Under the pieces are notes generated by a model, which did not search any database, was not told the origin of the DNA, and saw only the letters and a list, made by a program, of their open reading frames with translations. DNA of 64,000 nucleotides from Candidatus Bathyarchaeota archaeon (lineage in GTDB: Archaea > Thermoproteota > Bathyarchaeia > Bathyarchaeales > Bathycorpusculaceae): NCBI GenBank assembly GCA_026014545.1, contig JAOZIH010000001.1, positions 186,001-250,000 of the forward strand, read 5' to 3'. Position 1 is the stretch's first letter. Every line of letters starts with the position of its first letter. The position numbers were made by a program, and so were the translations under genes. This document shows, piece by piece, positions 44,416-52,962 of the stretch.

Positions 44416-45528
44416 CTACGATAGTAGGTGAATGTTTCCTAATTTCACGTTGTTGAGATGCTTTTCTGCTGTCTTCTGGCATTCTAATGCTTGCTTTCGG
44501 CTTGTTGTCGGCAAATCGTTCATCACAAAGCATGGATAAAATGCCAGCAGCGTATATGGAATATCAGGGTCTATCTTGCCTATGAATCGGGCAATGTTTT
44601 CCACTTCCTCTGCGTCCACATAGCCAGGTATAAGTAGCGTGCTCGCCGCAAGCACGGGCAGTTCCCTTCGTTTCTTGAAGTATTTTTCGCCTAACAGTTT
44701 GAAGTTCGCGAATGAAAGCTTGCTGGAAACCCCGCATAAAGCTATGCTCAGCGCCTCATTCCAGACTTTGAGGTCGAATTTGATGTTGCCACCGCTTTCC
44801 AGCGCGTACTCGGCGGCTTTCTCCGCCAATCGGGGGTTCATGTAGCCGTTGGTCTCCCAGCAGACACGGAGAATGCGGTTCTCAGCCCTTGCCTTCGCCA
44901 TGGCTATGCGGCTTACCTCAAGCGAATGCGGCATCTGCGGAGACGGGTCGCCTCCAAAATAGCAGATACATGAAACATGCTTATCCGCTTTGGCTGCCAA
45001 CGCCTCAGCACTCATAGCGGGCTTTTGCCGCGTTGAAAATTTGCGGTAATGCCAGTTCTGGCAGAATAGGCAGTTGTAGCTACAGGCGCCGTAGAAAACT
45101 GCCAAATTAGCGTAGCCATGCTCAGCCGTAGGCTTATAGGCGTACTTCGGGTAGCCGCTTCCAGTGCAGCCGGGACAGAACCACCAGCTTACACAGTTGG
45201 TTGGCAACGGGTCATAATACCATTCTAATACGCCCTGCTCAGCTGTGCCGCCGAAACGGATTAAGCGCCCATTAATGTTTTTGACTAAGCCGCAGAAACC
45301 CGCGTTGCCCTCGCCGATAACACAGTTGTTAGCGCAAAAGCCGCAAGGCACGCCGCCAGCGTTCCGAGGCGGCTCAGGTGGCAACCCATAAGCTGCACGG
45401 TTCTCAGCATGCACTTGCCGCGTAACTACAAGGGCTTTATCAGGGCTATTGCGTATGCAGCTTAAGCAAACATGAAGCCCGTTGGAGATAGTCTTGGCTT
45501 CTGCGCCGCATATCAGACATTTGCCCAA
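44416..45528 (-). CDS. Radical SAM protein related to PFL-activating-type enzymes
   Basis: The radical-SAM cluster is CSYNCLFCQNWHY near residue 150. Before it lies a cysteine-rich N-terminal domain (CLICGAEA, CLSC, CGFCANNC, GFCGL, FCPGC) with several potential zinc or FeS sites. The rest of the partial TIM barrel includes CWETNGYMN and IKFDLKVWNE. It resembles AmmeMemoRadiSam/PFL-activase-like archaeal proteins, whose substrates are unknown. The gene upstream, 5 bp away, is a MoaD/ThiS-like protein. Confidence 0.85.
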   Translation of the reverse strand: MGKCLICGAEAKTISNGLHVCLSCIRNSPDKALVVTRQVHAENRAAYGLPPEPPRNAGGVPCGFCANNCVIGEGNAGFCGLVKNINGRLIRFGGTAEQGVLEWYYDPLPTNCVSWWFCPGCTGSGYPKYAYKPTAEHGYANLAVFYGACSYNCLFCQNWHYRKFSTRQKPAMSAEALAAKADKHVSCICYFGGDPSPQMPHSLEVSRIAMAKARAENRILRVCWETNGYMNPRLAEKAAEYALESGGNIKFDLKVWNEALSIALCGVSSKLSFANFKLLGEKYFKKRRELPVLAASTLLIPGYVDAEEVENIARFIGKIDPDIPYTLLAFYPCFVMNDLPTTSRKQALECQKTAEKHLNNVKLGNIHLLS

Positions 45529-45533
45529 GGTTG

Positions 45534-45833
45534 TCAGCCGCCGCTTACAGGAGGAAGAATCGCTAAGACGTCACCGTCTTTCAGCTCCGTCTCCAGCCCC
45601 TTCAACATCGCGGCGCTTTGACCGTTAACAAGAAACTGCAGAAAACCCTGAACTCCACCTGTCTTAGCGTCGTAAACATACTCGATAAAGGGTTTACCAT
45701 AAGATTGCGCCAAAGCCTTAAGCACTACGTCAATCGTGACTTTAGCGGAGTCTGGAAACTCTAATTTCTCCTCTCTCTTGCTAGTTATTTCCCTTAAGCG
45801 AGTGAAGAAACGAACCGAAACCCGCACACTCAA
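45534..45833 (-). CDS. MoaD/ThiS-like small ubiquitin-like protein
   Basis: 99 residues, beta-grasp fold, ending in the diglycine VSGG required for adenylation by an E1-like enzyme and thiocarboxylate or isopeptide formation. VRFFTRLREITSKREEKLEF and DGDVLAILPPVSGG are typical. It may act as sulfur carrier for molybdopterin (moaCBA lie at 9.9 kb) or as a SAMP-like protein modifier. It is immediately upstream of the radical SAM gene, so the two are co-transcribed. Confidence 0.87.
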   Translation of the reverse strand: MSVRVSVRFFTRLREITSKREEKLEFPDSAKVTIDVVLKALAQSYGKPFIEYVYDAKTGGVQGFLQFLVNGQSAAMLKGLETELKDGDVLAILPPVSGG

Positions 45834-45973
45834 ACACCAACAAACATTAGAAAGGGCAAAGGGCTAAATTAAACCATTACGCAGCAACCCGCTCCAAATT
45901 AGAAGCCAGATAGGTCTGCAGAAATAAGGAACCAAAAAATAGTAAGGCAAACAGGAAAATCGTAAAAAAACAC

Positions 45974-46036
45974 ACGGCGCCTTCATATTTGGCGCATATT
46001 AGTGGTTCATTGCAGAAACCTATAGAGGGGTCTATC
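45974..46036 (-). repeat. Dispersed 62-bp repeat, copy 1
   Basis: Read on the minus strand it begins GATAGACCCC, TCTATAGGTTTCTGCAAT and ends AAATATGAAGGCGCCGT. It matches 60675-60736 with one indel and one 4-5 base block of differences. The stretch can be read as a peptide PSIGFCNExLICAKYEGAV in both copies. It lies about 140 bp upstream of the MoaD-like gene on that gene's strand. The surrounding spacer 45834-46115 has no convincing gene. Confidence 0.75.
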
Positions 46037-46067
46037 CACACAGATTCCAGTGGCACAGCAGCAATGC

Positions 46068-46106
46068 CTTTTATAGGAGCAAAGTAGATAAGAAAGCCCA
46101 AAAGGT
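46068..46106 (+). promoter_or_regulatory. Promoter and ribosome binding site of ino1
   Basis: TTTTATAGG (about 46069-46077) is TATA-like, roughly 40 bp before the ATG at 46116. AGGTG follows at 46102-46106, 9 nt before the ATG. Positions fit a short leader. Confidence 0.4.
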
Positions 46107-46115
46107 GTTTGGTTA

Positions 46116-47177
46116 ATGGCGAAAATCAAAGTTGCCTTGGCAGGCGTGGGAAACTGCGCCTCAGCCTTCATTCAAGGCTTATGCTACTATAGCATCTTCA
46201 CAGAAAACCCTGTTGGGCTCAGGCACCCGGAGCTATGCGGCTACAAGCCCAGCGATATTCAAGTTGTCGCCGCCTTTGACGTGGACAACCGCAAAGTCGG
46301 CAAAGACCTTGCCGAAGCCATATTCGCTGCGCCGAACAATGCGCCTAGAGTTATAGATGTCCCGAAAACAGGCGTAACCGTGCAGAAGGGGCCGTTGCTT
46401 GACGGAGTAGGCGAAAACACTCGCAGAGTCATAGAGCCCAGCGGTCAGCCTGAGGTAAATGTGGCAGAGGCGCTACGCGAAGCTGGCGCCGAGATTCTGG
46501 TGAATCTGCTGCCGAGTGGAGCGAAAAGCGCATCCGAGTTTTATGCAGAGCATGCCTTAGCTGCAAACTGCGCATTTGTAAACGCTACACCAAATTTCAT
46601 CGCCAGCGATGCAGCATGGGCAAAAAGATTCGAAAACGCTGCGTTACCAGTAGCCGGCGACGACTTAATCGACCAAGTTGGCTCGACAACATTGCACAGG
46701 ACATTGCTGAAGCTGCTCTCTGACCGCGGCGTAAAAATCACGGAAACTTATCAGCTGGATGTCGGCGGCGGCGCAGAGTCGCTTGACACGATGGATCGCA
46801 CACGCGAAACAAAACGCGCCATAAAAACGCAGGCAGTAGCCAGCACGCTGCCGTATAAGGCGGAAGTCGTGGCGGGCTCAACGGATTACGTGGACTTTCT
46901 CCAGAACAACCGCGACAGCTACTTCTGGATTAGCGGCGTCTACTTCTGCAACGCGCCGATGAGGATAGACCTCAAATTCAGCACGGTTGACGCGCCAAAC
47001 GCAGGTTCAGTGCTCTTCGACACGGTAAGAGCCATGAAGATAGCGCTGAATAAGAAGCTTAAGGGCGCCATATTGCCCGTCTGCGCCTACGCGTTTAAGC
47101 GCCCGCCGCAGATGCTGCCGCTTGAAGAAGCAGAAGAAATGTTCAAAGCGTTCGTGAAAGAAAACGGTTCACCGTGA
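46116..47177 (+). CDS. ino1: Myo-inositol-1-phosphate synthase
   Basis: Cyclises glucose-6-phosphate to L-myo-inositol-1-phosphate with NAD+, feeding archaeal phosphatidylinositol lipids. The NAD motif is VALAGVGNCASAFIQG near residue 5; DVDNRKVGKDL and the catalytic region VAGDDLIDQVGSTTLHRTL with Lys further on are present. At 353 residues it is the archaeal/mycobacterial short form. It is convergent with PGI/PMI by 9 bases, so both use the same substrate pool. Confidence 0.95.
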   Translation: MAKIKVALAGVGNCASAFIQGLCYYSIFTENPVGLRHPELCGYKPSDIQVVAAFDVDNRKVGKDLAEAIFAAPNNAPRVIDVPKTGVTVQKGPLLDGVGENTRRVIEPSGQPEVNVAEALREAGAEILVNLLPSGAKSASEFYAEHALAANCAFVNATPNFIASDAAWAKRFENAALPVAGDDLIDQVGSTTLHRTLLKLLSDRGVKITETYQLDVGGGAESLDTMDRTRETKRAIKTQAVASTLPYKAEVVAGSTDYVDFLQNNRDSYFWISGVYFCNAPMRIDLKFSTVDAPNAGSVLFDTVRAMKIALNKKLKGAILPVCAYAFKRPPQMLPLEEAEEMFKAFVKENGSP

Positions 47178-48299
47178 AGCAGCCAGCTTCTCCAGCTCAC
47201 GGATTATTTTCTCTTTTATTCCGCTCTGCTTCATTTTCTCCTTCAACAATGCTATAGTCTCCACGGGTGTGGGGTCCACTTTGCGGAGAACAGCCAGATA
47301 AACGCTTGTGAGATCACCGATGCAGATGGTGGATAACATTCGGGCAAGCGTGCTTTCGCCTTGAGCCCACACTTCGAACAGCTTCGAGGCAGCGGGCATA
47401 AGCGTCTTGGTTATTTCGATTCTGCTCCGAATCTCAGCGGGCTCATTTTTATCTCGTAAGAATATGGCGGAGAAGCACCTCTCCAGTTTGCCAGCCCTCT
47501 CCCAGCCTACAATCTCGTTGTGATTGAGCTCAGGCAGGAACTCCCATTTCGAAGGAACCTTACTGTTCTCATTAAACTGCTGCTTAAAACGCTGCGCCAC
47601 ACCGCGGTAAAAGCCAAAACCATAAACCACAGGCACAGTTCCAGCGATTCCCAAAGCCAACTGCTTCGCAAAATTATCCTTCACGGGCTTATCGGACGCG
47701 TTTTCGCTGCAAATTCGCTCCAACAGCGGCAAAGCCTCCGCAAGCTCCTCACGCACGCCAGAAACAACACCTGCATTTTCCAGCAACATAAGCAAGGGCA
47801 CAAACAGATAAGGCAAAGCGGCGCGCGGCTGAAACCCGGCAGGCACACGCAGATACGGCACACCCAGCTTCTCAGCAAAAGCGAGCAGGCTACCGCCTGA
47901 GCTTACACAGAATATCATGCAACGCCGTTTCACAGCATCCAAAAATGCGCTTAGCGTTTCTTCTGTCTCGCCAGAATAGCTTGCCAGAACAACAAAACTT
48001 TTCTCGCCCACGTAAGCAGGTAAACTGTATGCTCTGCAAACATCTATAGGCACGTGCGCCTTTCCGCTTGCCCAATCCTTGAGCAATTCGCCGCCTATTG
48101 CCGAGCCGCCCATACCAGCCACAACAATATCCGTAAAATCCGCAGGGGGCACAGAAACACGCTCAGCAATTTTTGCGGCTTCACGGTAATGCGCCGCGGC
48201 TTCCACATAAAACGCAAGCATGTTGCTTCTATCGACTTTTCCCATTTTTTCTGTGCTATCCAGAATTGACGCCGCCGCTTTGCTCATAAGATTACCCAC
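47169..48299 (-). CDS. Bifunctional phosphoglucose/phosphomannose isomerase
   Basis: Two SIS domains. IVVAGMGGSAIGGELLKDW near residue 59 and VVLASYSGETEETLSA near residue 103 bind the phosphate; the catalytic His/Glu follow in FLPELNHNEIVGWE near residue 260. The length of 376 residues is somewhat longer than the archaeal enzymes (about 300-330), from an N-terminal helix. Supplies fructose-6-phosphate and mannose-6-phosphate for glycolysis and N-glycans. The start could be ATG at 48287. Confidence 0.92.
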   Translation of the reverse strand: MGNLMSKAAASILDSTEKMGKVDRSNMLAFYVEAAAHYREAAKIAERVSVPPADFTDIVVAGMGGSAIGGELLKDWASGKAHVPIDVCRAYSLPAYVGEKSFVVLASYSGETEETLSAFLDAVKRRCMIFCVSSGGSLLAFAEKLGVPYLRVPAGFQPRAALPYLFVPLLMLLENAGVVSGVREELAEALPLLERICSENASDKPVKDNFAKQLALGIAGTVPVVYGFGFYRGVAQRFKQQFNENSKVPSKWEFLPELNHNEIVGWERAGKLERCFSAIFLRDKNEPAEIRSRIEITKTLMPAASKLFEVWAQGESTLARMLSTICIGDLTSVYLAVLRKVDPTPVETIALLKEKMKQSGIKEKIIRELEKLAASR

Positions 48300-48375
48300 A
48301 GTTTTATATCCAGACTTTTACTTTTAAGCTGAACGCAGAAACACATGTTTCTCTGAGAAGGAGCCATGTTGAGAA

Positions 48376-49230
48376 ATGGGTAGGAAGAAGTTAGCAGTTG
48401 CCATTCCAGCCTCGGTTATCTCGGATACGCCGCATCTACGTGAAAAAACCGCGAAAATAGGCTTAATCGGCAGAGCCGCGGCAATCTTCAGAGTAGACGA
48501 AATTATAGTTTATCGTGACGAGCGCCAAGCAAATCAGCAGCAGCAAGCAGATTTAATAGCGACACTACTGCAGTATATGGAGATGCCGCAGTATCTCAGA
48601 AAAAGACTCTTCAAACTTGACCCGCGACTGAAGTACGCGGGGATAATACCTCCGCTACGAACACCACATCACCCATTAAACAAGAAAGCAGCAAACCTGA
48701 AAATCGGCGAGTACCGCGAGGGAGTAGTAACAGCCACCACACCGGATGGTGTGCTCGTTGATGTTGGCGTTGAAGCGCCAGCGTTATTGCGTGAAAAACA
48801 TTTAGCGGTTGGCAAACGCTTAACAGTAAAAATAGCACGCGTCGACGGGCAGGTTGAGGTGCAAACTGCAAACCGCGCAGAGATTCCATGCTACTGGGGA
48901 TACGAGGTTACGCAAGCCATGGAGAATAAGGCGCTGGCAGAACTTAGCGAGAAATTCAATTTGAAGATTGCTACGTCAAAAAAAGGCGCAAAGTTTACGT
49001 ATGTTGCCGAAAAAATAGCGCAAAGATGGAAAAAAGCAAACAGCATCCTCCTCTTGTTCGGTTCGCCTAAAAAGGGCTTATATGAATTAGCCAACGAATG
49101 GAAGATAAATCTCGGCGACCTCGCGGATTTTGTGGTGAACACTATACCTGAACAGGGAACGGAGACCGTGCGGACAGAAGAGGCGCTGCTCGCAACGCTG
49201 GCGGTCTTGAACGTGCAGTTTAGTGTTTAA
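48376..49230 (+). CDS. SPOUT-class RNA methyltransferase (DUF171 type)
   Basis: Begins KLAVAIPASVISDTPHLREK, the typical start of the SPOUT1/C9orf114 family, with the OB-fold insertion near residues 100-165 (KIGEYREGVVTATTPDGVLV) and the trefoil-knot C-terminal end (ILLLFGSPKKGLYELANEW, VVNTIPEQGTETVRTEEALL). The SAM site is the last 60 residues. Substrate RNA unknown; homologues are thought to methylate rRNA. 284 residues. Confidence 0.88.
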   Translation: MGRKKLAVAIPASVISDTPHLREKTAKIGLIGRAAAIFRVDEIIVYRDERQANQQQQADLIATLLQYMEMPQYLRKRLFKLDPRLKYAGIIPPLRTPHHPLNKKAANLKIGEYREGVVTATTPDGVLVDVGVEAPALLREKHLAVGKRLTVKIARVDGQVEVQTANRAEIPCYWGYEVTQAMENKALAELSEKFNLKIATSKKGAKFTYVAEKIAQRWKKANSILLLFGSPKKGLYELANEWKINLGDLADFVVNTIPEQGTETVRTEEALLATLAVLNVQFSV

Positions 49231-49262
49231 GCTTTAAATGCTTGTTTTAATTATGACTGTTC

Positions 49263-50261
49263 ATGCTTCCCTTTGACATCACTATGCCCGCAACGCTATT
49301 CTGTGTAACGCTACTGGCGGTGTTACTTAACAAGCGCGTTGAGGGCAAATTGAAAACGACTTTTGAAGAGAGAGAATTCCGCATTCGAGACGTCGTCCTA
49401 TTTGTAGCCCTGATCAGTGTGGCAATCTCGGTAATCATTTTTGTCCCACAAGAAGCTATAACAGTAGTTTTCCTATTCGCCTACTCGGCATTACTCTTCA
49501 CTTTCGCATATACTTTTTCAAACATGCCAAAAAGACGCGCACAGCTATTCTGTTTAGCTTTCGGCTTAACCGCCTTAGCTATTGGAACCATCGCTATTCT
49601 GGATCCGTTTACTGACAGCAGGCTATTTACTGGAGGCTTAGCAGCTTACGGCTTAGCCGCCCTCGCATTCTTTACCGCCTTATACGAGCAGCGGAGAAAA
49701 AGCACTGGAGAAAGATGGTACACAGCGGTTCTGCCGCCAGCCCTGTTCTTACTGCTTTACCTATTCTATCGGGGTACACCACTCTGGATTCCGTATTTCT
49801 TTAATATTTTTGCAATAACGTTTGCCATTCTGATAACGCTTTATTTGGCTTCTTTATTCACATGGAAAATCATATTCATCTTTGCTGGACTGCTAACCTT
49901 AATGGACATAATTTTAGTGTTCGGAACTGGAACTATGGGGCAAGCAGCGGTAACCCTTCTTGACCTGCGTCTTCCAATCGCAGTGGTGCTGCCCCGTATC
50001 CCAATACAAGGCGCGTTACGCTTCAGTGCACTGGGTTTAGGCGATTTCTTTTTCGCGGGGCTATTAGCCACGCAGACCAGCAAGAGATATAATGAAAAAA
50101 CAGCTTTGATTTCAGCACTATTTATGGCCTTTTCCCTAGGATTAACCTTCGTTATCCAAGCATACTTTGAAATAGAATTTTTCCCAGCCACATTGAGTAT
50201 TATTTGCGGCTGGCTACCGGTAGTAACATGGAAAACAATAACCAAGAAAAGAAGCGCCTAA
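49263..50261 (+). CDS. Presenilin-like intramembrane aspartyl protease
   Basis: About nine transmembrane helices. The two catalytic aspartates fit LTLMDIILVFGTGT (YD motif with Met in place of Tyr) near residue 219 and SALGLGDFFFAGLL (GxGD) near residue 263. The C-terminal proline-rich helix LSIICGWLPVVTW would correspond to the PAL helix, but in altered form. Archaeal presenilin homologues cleave membrane-bound peptides and remnants of signal sequences. Length 332 residues. The changed YD and PAL motifs make activity less certain. Confidence 0.8.
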   Translation: MLPFDITMPATLFCVTLLAVLLNKRVEGKLKTTFEEREFRIRDVVLFVALISVAISVIIFVPQEAITVVFLFAYSALLFTFAYTFSNMPKRRAQLFCLAFGLTALAIGTIAILDPFTDSRLFTGGLAAYGLAALAFFTALYEQRRKSTGERWYTAVLPPALFLLLYLFYRGTPLWIPYFFNIFAITFAILITLYLASLFTWKIIFIFAGLLTLMDIILVFGTGTMGQAAVTLLDLRLPIAVVLPRIPIQGALRFSALGLGDFFFAGLLATQTSKRYNEKTALISALFMAFSLGLTFVIQAYFEIEFFPATLSIICGWLPVVTWKTITKKRSA

Positions 50262-50301
50262 AAAATAGGATAGCAACTTGAAGAAATAAAAGTGGCTGTT
50301 T

Positions 50302-50625
50302 TTAGCCGAAGAGAGCACCTAAACCTTCGAGCGCTGCTTCTTCCTTCGCTTTCTCTTCTTCAGCTTTCTTCTTTTGCTCGTCTTCTTTCGGCTTTTGCTC
50401 TGCGGCAGGTGCTGCGGCTGCAGGTGCAGCTGGTGCGGCAGCCATCATTGTAGGCGCAGACTTTATTGCTTCGTCAATGTTGACTTCGCTTAAAGAGGCT
50501 ACAAGCGCTTTTACTCTAACAGCGTCAACGTTTATTCCTGCAGCTGACAAAACGTTCGAGATGCTTTCTTCGTTTATTTCCTTCCCGGCCTTGTGAAGTA
50601 GCATAGCAGCGTAAATGTATTCCAT
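50302..50625 (-). CDS. rpl12: Ribosomal stalk protein P1 (L12)
   Basis: 107 residues. N-terminal helical dimerisation domain ([20 protein letters not shown]), an Ala/Pro hinge and a Glu/Lys tail with the terminal LEGLGALFG that recruits translation factors. Preceded by GAGGTGA 6-7 nt from the ATG. In many archaea it follows rpl1 and rpl10; here it stands alone, because the upstream gene is divergent. Confidence 0.96.
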   Translation of the reverse strand: MEYIYAAMLLHKAGKEINEESISNVLSAAGINVDAVRVKALVASLSEVNIDEAIKSAPTMMAAAPAAPAAAAPAAEQKPKEDEQKKKAEEEKAKEEAALEGLGALFG

Positions 50626-50872
50626 ACTTTTTCACCTCTTCATTCAACTATTTTAACTTTTTCTGGTTAATACCGCCTTTCCACCTAAAGGGTACGCGCT
50701 AACACTTAAAGATAGGCAGTACCGTTAGCGTTTTCTTGCCGTGTAGAAAAATGCCTAATGGCTTAAGAACCTTTCGTTTCACTTAGCACTCTCCAGCTGG
50801 ATACATCACAGTAATTGCATTTGCCCAAAATTTAGTAAAGTTTAATGAATACAATTGCGTAGAGGTTTCTTG

Positions 50873-51469
50873 ATGAGTATGAAGGTTCTGGGTATTTGCG
50901 GTAGCCCGCGTCAGCAAGCCACTGAGTATGTTCTCTCGGAAGCGCTTCGCATTCTGGAAGAAAAAGGCTTCGAGACCAAGTTTTGGACTGTTAGGGGAAA
51001 AGAAATTGGTTTCTGCACACACTGCGATTACTGCCTAGTGGAAAAGCAGTGCGTTATACAGGATGACATGCAAGAGCTTTATGTGCTGCTTACTGAAGCA
51101 AAGGGTATAATTTTGGCAACTCCCGTGTACAATGGCGGCGTAAGCGCTCAAATCAAGGCAATCATGGATAGAACACGCGCAGCAGTGGCTTCAGACGAAA
51201 ATATTTTCAAAGGAAAAATCGGCATGGGCATCGCCGCTGGCGGCGACCGCGCAGGCGGCCAAGAACTCGCGTTAATGCAAATTCACACGTTTTTCATTCT
51301 AAACGGCATTATACCCATCAGCGGCGGATACTTCGGCGCGAACTTGGGCGCCACATTCTGGACAAAAGATACGTTAGAAGGCGTAAAAAGTGATGAGGAA
51401 GGCTTCAGAAGCTTGAGGAAAACGGTGAAAAAGTTCGCGGACTTTCTCAAAAAACATGAAGAAAAATGA
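50873..51469 (+). CDS. Iron-sulfur flavoprotein-like NAD(P)H/ferredoxin:FMN oxidoreductase
   Basis: Flavodoxin-like fold with GICGSPRQQATEYVLSEAL as the FMN phosphate loop and LATPVYNGGVSAQIKAIMDR as the isoalloxazine loop. Between them the cysteine motif CTHCDYCLVEKQC fits CX2CX2CX5C of iron-sulfur flavoproteins, which hold a [4Fe-4S] cluster. The start at ATG 50873 is supported by GAGGT 6 nt before it (about 199 residues). It shares an operon with an AfpA-type flavoprotein 15 bp downstream. Likely moves electrons between ferredoxin and flavin partners. Confidence 0.87.
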   Translation: MSMKVLGICGSPRQQATEYVLSEALRILEEKGFETKFWTVRGKEIGFCTHCDYCLVEKQCVIQDDMQELYVLLTEAKGIILATPVYNGGVSAQIKAIMDRTRAAVASDENIFKGKIGMGIAAGGDRAGGQELALMQIHTFFILNGIIPISGGYFGANLGATFWTKDTLEGVKSDEEGFRSLRKTVKKFADFLKKHEEK

Positions 51470-51484
51470 AAAGGGTGCTGAGAA

Positions 51485-52060
51485 ATGGCGGAGCAAGATA
51501 AAGTCAGAAAAAGAAAAGTTGCATGGGGAATAACTGGCGCCGGCGACAAAATCGCCGAATTCATAGAGGCAATGAAAGAAATTCAAAGAGAATACGCGGA
51601 GACCGTGGAGATCCACGTTTTCCTGTCCAAAGCCGCGGAACTTGTGCTGAAATACTATAAGCTTGAAGAGGATTTGAGGCAAAGTTTCCAAAAAGTCTCT
51701 GTGGAAATCAATTCTAACGCGCCTTTTCTCGCAGCGTGGATGCAGATGCGCAAATACGAGTTTTTACTCATCGCGCCAGCTACGTCTAACACAGTTGCCA
51801 AAATCGCGAACAGTATAGGCGACACACTGCTGACAAATGCGGCGATAATGAGCTTGAAAGCGTTCGTGCCCGTTTACATCGCGCCAACAGATTATAAGGT
51901 AGGCACGGTATCCACGATACTTCCAAACGGAAAAGAAATGAAGCTCAGAGTTCGCCGAGAAGAAGTGGAGCAGGTGGAGAAACTGCGGCGAATGGAAGAT
52001 GTGCATGTACTCGACGGGTCAGAGCAGATTCGTGAGGTTTTCAGAAAACATTTCGGCTAA
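51485..52060 (+). CDS. Archaeoflavoprotein AfpA / dihydromethanopterin reductase-like flavoprotein
   Basis: 191 residues of the flavoprotein (phosphopantothenoylcysteine decarboxylase-like) fold. WGITGAGDKIAEFIEAMKEI and LLIAPATSNTVAKIANSIGD bind FMN. This family includes archaeoflavoprotein, which takes electrons from ferredoxin, and DmrX/DmrB, which reduces dihydromethanopterin. Pairing with an iron-sulfur flavoprotein is known in other archaea, and it would serve H4MPT-dependent one-carbon metabolism if the host has it. Confidence 0.85.
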   Translation: MAEQDKVRKRKVAWGITGAGDKIAEFIEAMKEIQREYAETVEIHVFLSKAAELVLKYYKLEEDLRQSFQKVSVEINSNAPFLAAWMQMRKYEFLLIAPATSNTVAKIANSIGDTLLTNAAIMSLKAFVPVYIAPTDYKVGTVSTILPNGKEMKLRVRREEVEQVEKLRRMEDVHVLDGSEQIREVFRKHFG

Positions 52061-52192
52061 ATTAGGCACGTCAAAAATAGCAAATTAAAAAATCAGAAAA
52101 AGCGCTCAGATGAAAAAATCGGCGGAAAGCTATCTTCGAAATTATTAAAAAAGGCAAAATTTAGGCGATGTGTATGCGGCTTAATTGCGGGT

Positions 52193-52630
52193 TTAAGTTA
52201 TGCTGACGTTCTGTATGTCAAAATACCTTTTTACTAAAAAGCGCAGGCGCTCCGCATTTTTGCCGTTTTTGCCGATGGCAACGCCTTTATCTTTCGGGTT
52301 AACAGTTACAACAGCCATCTTTTTGCCGTCCATCCTCTCGGTTATGCGCACTTCCTTGACCACTGCCGGCTTCAAAGCATTCTTAATGAACTGCACAACA
52401 TCATCGGAATATTCGATTATCTCATGCTTTTTCCCGGTCATTCTTTCCAGCGTATGAATGTTCCTTCCGCCTTTGCCGATGGCAACGCCAACTTGACCTT
52501 GATTCACAATGAATATAGCGCGTCCCTGCTCTTCATCAATTATGCAGTCTTTGACGGCGGCGCCGCTTATGCTTTCAAACAACGCGATGTAGCGCATCTC
52601 GTCGCATGTGAATTTAATGCCGCTTGTCAT
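52193..52630 (-). CDS. nusA: NusA-like KH-domain transcription factor
   Basis: Archaeal NusA has two KH domains only. GVAIGKGGRNIHTLERMTGK near residue 50 and GVAIGKNGKNAERLRFLVKR near residue 115 are their GXXG loops. 145 residues is normal. Its start overlaps the L30e stop by 4 bases. It is the last gene of the RNA polymerase operon here; rps12 and rps7, which often follow, are absent. Confidence 0.95.
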   Translation of the reverse strand: MTSGIKFTCDEMRYIALFESISGAAVKDCIIDEEQGRAIFIVNQGQVGVAIGKGGRNIHTLERMTGKKHEIIEYSDDVVQFIKNALKPAVVKEVRITERMDGKKMAVVTVNPKDKGVAIGKNGKNAERLRFLVKRYFDIQNVSIT

Positions 52631-52962
52631 TCACTTCCTCCACTGTACTCTTGCATCTCATTACTTTCAATAACTTTGAGAATCTCTGAGTCGCCTGCTT
52701 CTCTTATACTTAGCGCTGAAATAACGAACGGTTTATTGCAGACTTTTGCCAAATCCATTGCAGCACCCCGATATGTCATGACCGGAACCTTGGAGATTTT
52801 ACCATAGTATTCCACTTGCTCTTTTATGTCTTTTGGGCAATTAGCAGCTAAAATTATCATTTTAGCCTTCCCAGTCTTAGCGCTCTGCAAAGCCATATTT
52901 GCGCCGAAAGAGACCTTGCCAGTTTTGACCGCTAATGCTATTGCCTTGTCTATGTCTATCAT
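52627..52962 (-). CDS. rpl30e: Ribosomal protein L30e
   Basis: 111 residues of the L7Ae/L30e fold. IALAVKTGKVSFGANMALQS and AKMIILAANCPKDIKEQVEY are diagnostic. Overlaps rpoA by 4 bases (ATGA) and nusA by 4. Its position between RNA polymerase and NusA is standard in archaea. Confidence 0.95.
   Translation of the reverse strand: MIDIDKAIALAVKTGKVSFGANMALQSAKTGKAKMIILAANCPKDIKEQVEYYGKISKVPVMTYRGAAMDLAKVCNKPFVISALSIREAGDSEILKVIESNEMQEYSGGSE

Noticed and set aside
45877-46101. Minus-strand open frame across the dispersed repeat
   Set aside because: Only the repeat core is shared with the second copy; the flanks have no coding character and no ribosome binding site, so I annotate a repeat and not a gene.
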